In this document: in pieces, positions 62,485 through 64,000 of the stretch
How the letters are laid out: each line of letters begins with the position of its first letter
Numbering within the stretch: the first letter of the stretch is position 1
The notes under the pieces: model-generated
What the model was told of the DNA's origin: nothing
Seen by the model: only the letters and a program-made list of their open reading frames with translations
Database searches by the model: none
Assembly (NCBI GenBank): GCA_013398615.1
Contig: VZSR01000514.1
Span: forward strand, 4,927,996 to 4,991,995
DNA: 64,000 bases
Reading direction: 5' to 3'
From: Brachypodius melanocephalos
Lineage: Eukaryota; Chordata; Aves; Passeriformes; Pycnonotidae
Translations under genes and position numbers: made by a program

Positions 62485-64000
62485 AACACTGGGAATTCCT
62501 TCGGAAGGCCAGTTACCCAAGTAAGGGGCTTCTTAACAACTGAAATGAAATGCAAAAAGACAACATTCAACAAGTGGGGGGAAAAAAGAGATAAAGCAGC
62601 ATGAATATGAAAGCACTGCTTTGGCAAGAGTAAATCCCACATGGTGGAAAAACCAGCAAAGGATGTCCAGAGCAATAGGAAGGGATTCAACAGATATGAT
62701 GGTTCCAAGAGAATCTCTGGGGAAAGTTGGGTCTGCTGCTGAATGGGGAGACAGCACTGATGGCACAAGGAAGGCTGAGGTTCCCTCTCCTTGCCTTGTC
62801 AAAGACTGTTCCTGTAGTTCAATGTGTACCAGCACAGCCTAGAAAGGGGGACACAGACATCACTGTGTGAAGAACAAATCCTGTAATGCTGAGCTGCTCT
62901 GACTGAACACCGTGTAAATTGCTCAGTCTGGTTACCCCAAATCAGTGGCAGTTTTTGGTGTCTGTGGTCACTACTTCTCTAGGCGACTTTACCTATGAGA
63001 ACAGGAAAAGTGGAAGGGGAGAAGGATGAAGCAAGCCACAAGCCACAAGCATTGTTCAAGTGTTATTCCTGTATGTGGCAGAGTCATTGTGGGGCAGGTG
63101 CATTTCTGTGCCAGCCTGAGGGGCTGGGAGGACCCTACTGCAATGCTGTGTGCTTGAAAAAAAAGCTTTCCTCTTCCTTTTTCCCTTGTCCCTCTCGCTC
63201 ACAACTCCCTACTTCCCAAAATTAACATTTGAATGGAAAGTTCAAAAGGTGTCAGGGCTAACAGGGGTCACTCTTGCAAATCAAAGGCCCACCTAGAAAT
63301 CTGCTCAGGGTCATAACGCCTGCATCAAGAATAAAGCCATCCAAAACCCAATGACTGAGTCATTAGCTATGAAAGCTCTTCATGTCCTGTCGACTTTTGT
63401 ACTCTTGGAGAGCAATGTGCAAATCTGAATCACGATGATATAAAGAAACCTTTTCTGAAATCCAGTTTCATTTTAATGTGGCATCTGCACTGACTGAGCT
63501 AGCAGTGTGTTCCCAAAAGATACAACACAGCAGTTCTGCTCTTTCACCTCAAAAAACTCCTTGCTGAAACATCCTGTGTACCCATTCAAACTCCAGATGC
63601 CAGTGGACTGCAGAGTTATTTTGGTAGGAAAGCTGTTTCAGATGTTTTCTCCAGAGGAGAGAGGGAGGGAAGATTCTTTCCTGAGAAGTGAAATCTCTGG
63701 GCAAGAAGATGGGAATGATGATTTTTCTGCTTGGCAGCAGATCATATGAAAAGTTTTAGACAAAAGCAAAAGTTTCTGTCATACAAACTGCTCACTTTCT
63801 CCTTTTCCAAGAGGACTTTCACTACAAGGTAAGAAAAGGAAGTGCCAACCTACCTTATTTTAAGTTTAAACATATAGATAACATTTTTCTCAGTGGGTTT
63901 TCCTGAGCCACAAATGTGTCCAGATTTCCAGTTTGGTTTTGTGCCTTTCCTGCTGTTTGGTTTGACAGCTGTCACCTCTACAGAGTCAGCTTTACCCCAG
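62485..64000. other. Non-coding DNA with one short CAAGCCA repeat
   Basis: A CAAGCCA unit is repeated twice plus a partial copy at 63032-63050. Overlapping minus-strand frames of 98-100 codons near 62472-62835 lack domains. The block runs to the window edge, with no gene recognised. Confidence 0.6.

Noticed and set aside
1..64000. tRNA, rRNA, CRISPR array, bacterial operon or phage-type system.
   Set aside because: No cloverleaf with conserved box sequences, no regularly spaced repeats and no dense same-strand coding were seen. The repeat content is that of a bird nuclear genome.

Overview
This window reads as non-coding nuclear DNA from a bird, most likely a songbird or relative. The organism call rests on repeats: three 5'-truncated CR1 retrotransposon fragments (3855-4034 minus, 23047-23505 minus, 27722-28044 plus) and two pieces of an avian-type endogenous retrovirus LTR (a fragment at 47247-47430 and a near full-length solo LTR at 55753-56320). 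The rest is AT-rich (roughly 40% GC by eye), CpG-depleted, and interrupted by homopolymer runs and a 10-base N gap inside a poly-T run. This is typical of vertebrate intergenic or intronic sequence.

I could not support any protein-coding gene, exon, tRNA, rRNA or CRISPR array. The longest open frames (144-163 codons, all on the minus strand) match no family I recognise. Several others lie across the CR1 or LTR copies. Short exons or a long non-coding RNA could still be present, because exons of 100-150 bp cannot be called from sequence alone.

Layout: 1-12.6 kb is plain non-coding DNA with one old CR1 piece, the N gap and a purine-rich tract. 12.6-23 kb holds a TA/CA microsatellite, a strong G-quadruplex motif and a cluster of overlapping hairpins near 17.2 kb. 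23-28 kb has the two better-preserved CR1 copies in opposite orientation. 28-42.5 kb is plain, apart from a long near-perfect hairpin at 33.3 kb. 42.5-43.7 kb is the most interesting stretch: CpG dinucleotides are retained in an AT-rich background, with paired transcription-factor-like motifs and two short inverted repeats, so it is a candidate conserved regulatory element. 46-56.3 kb contains a long poly-T run and the two LTR pieces. 56.3-64 kb is plain non-coding DNA with a few short tandem duplications.

No genes work together here in any way I can show. I found no sign of a new biological system. The best leads are the candidate regulatory block and the structured DNA motifs.
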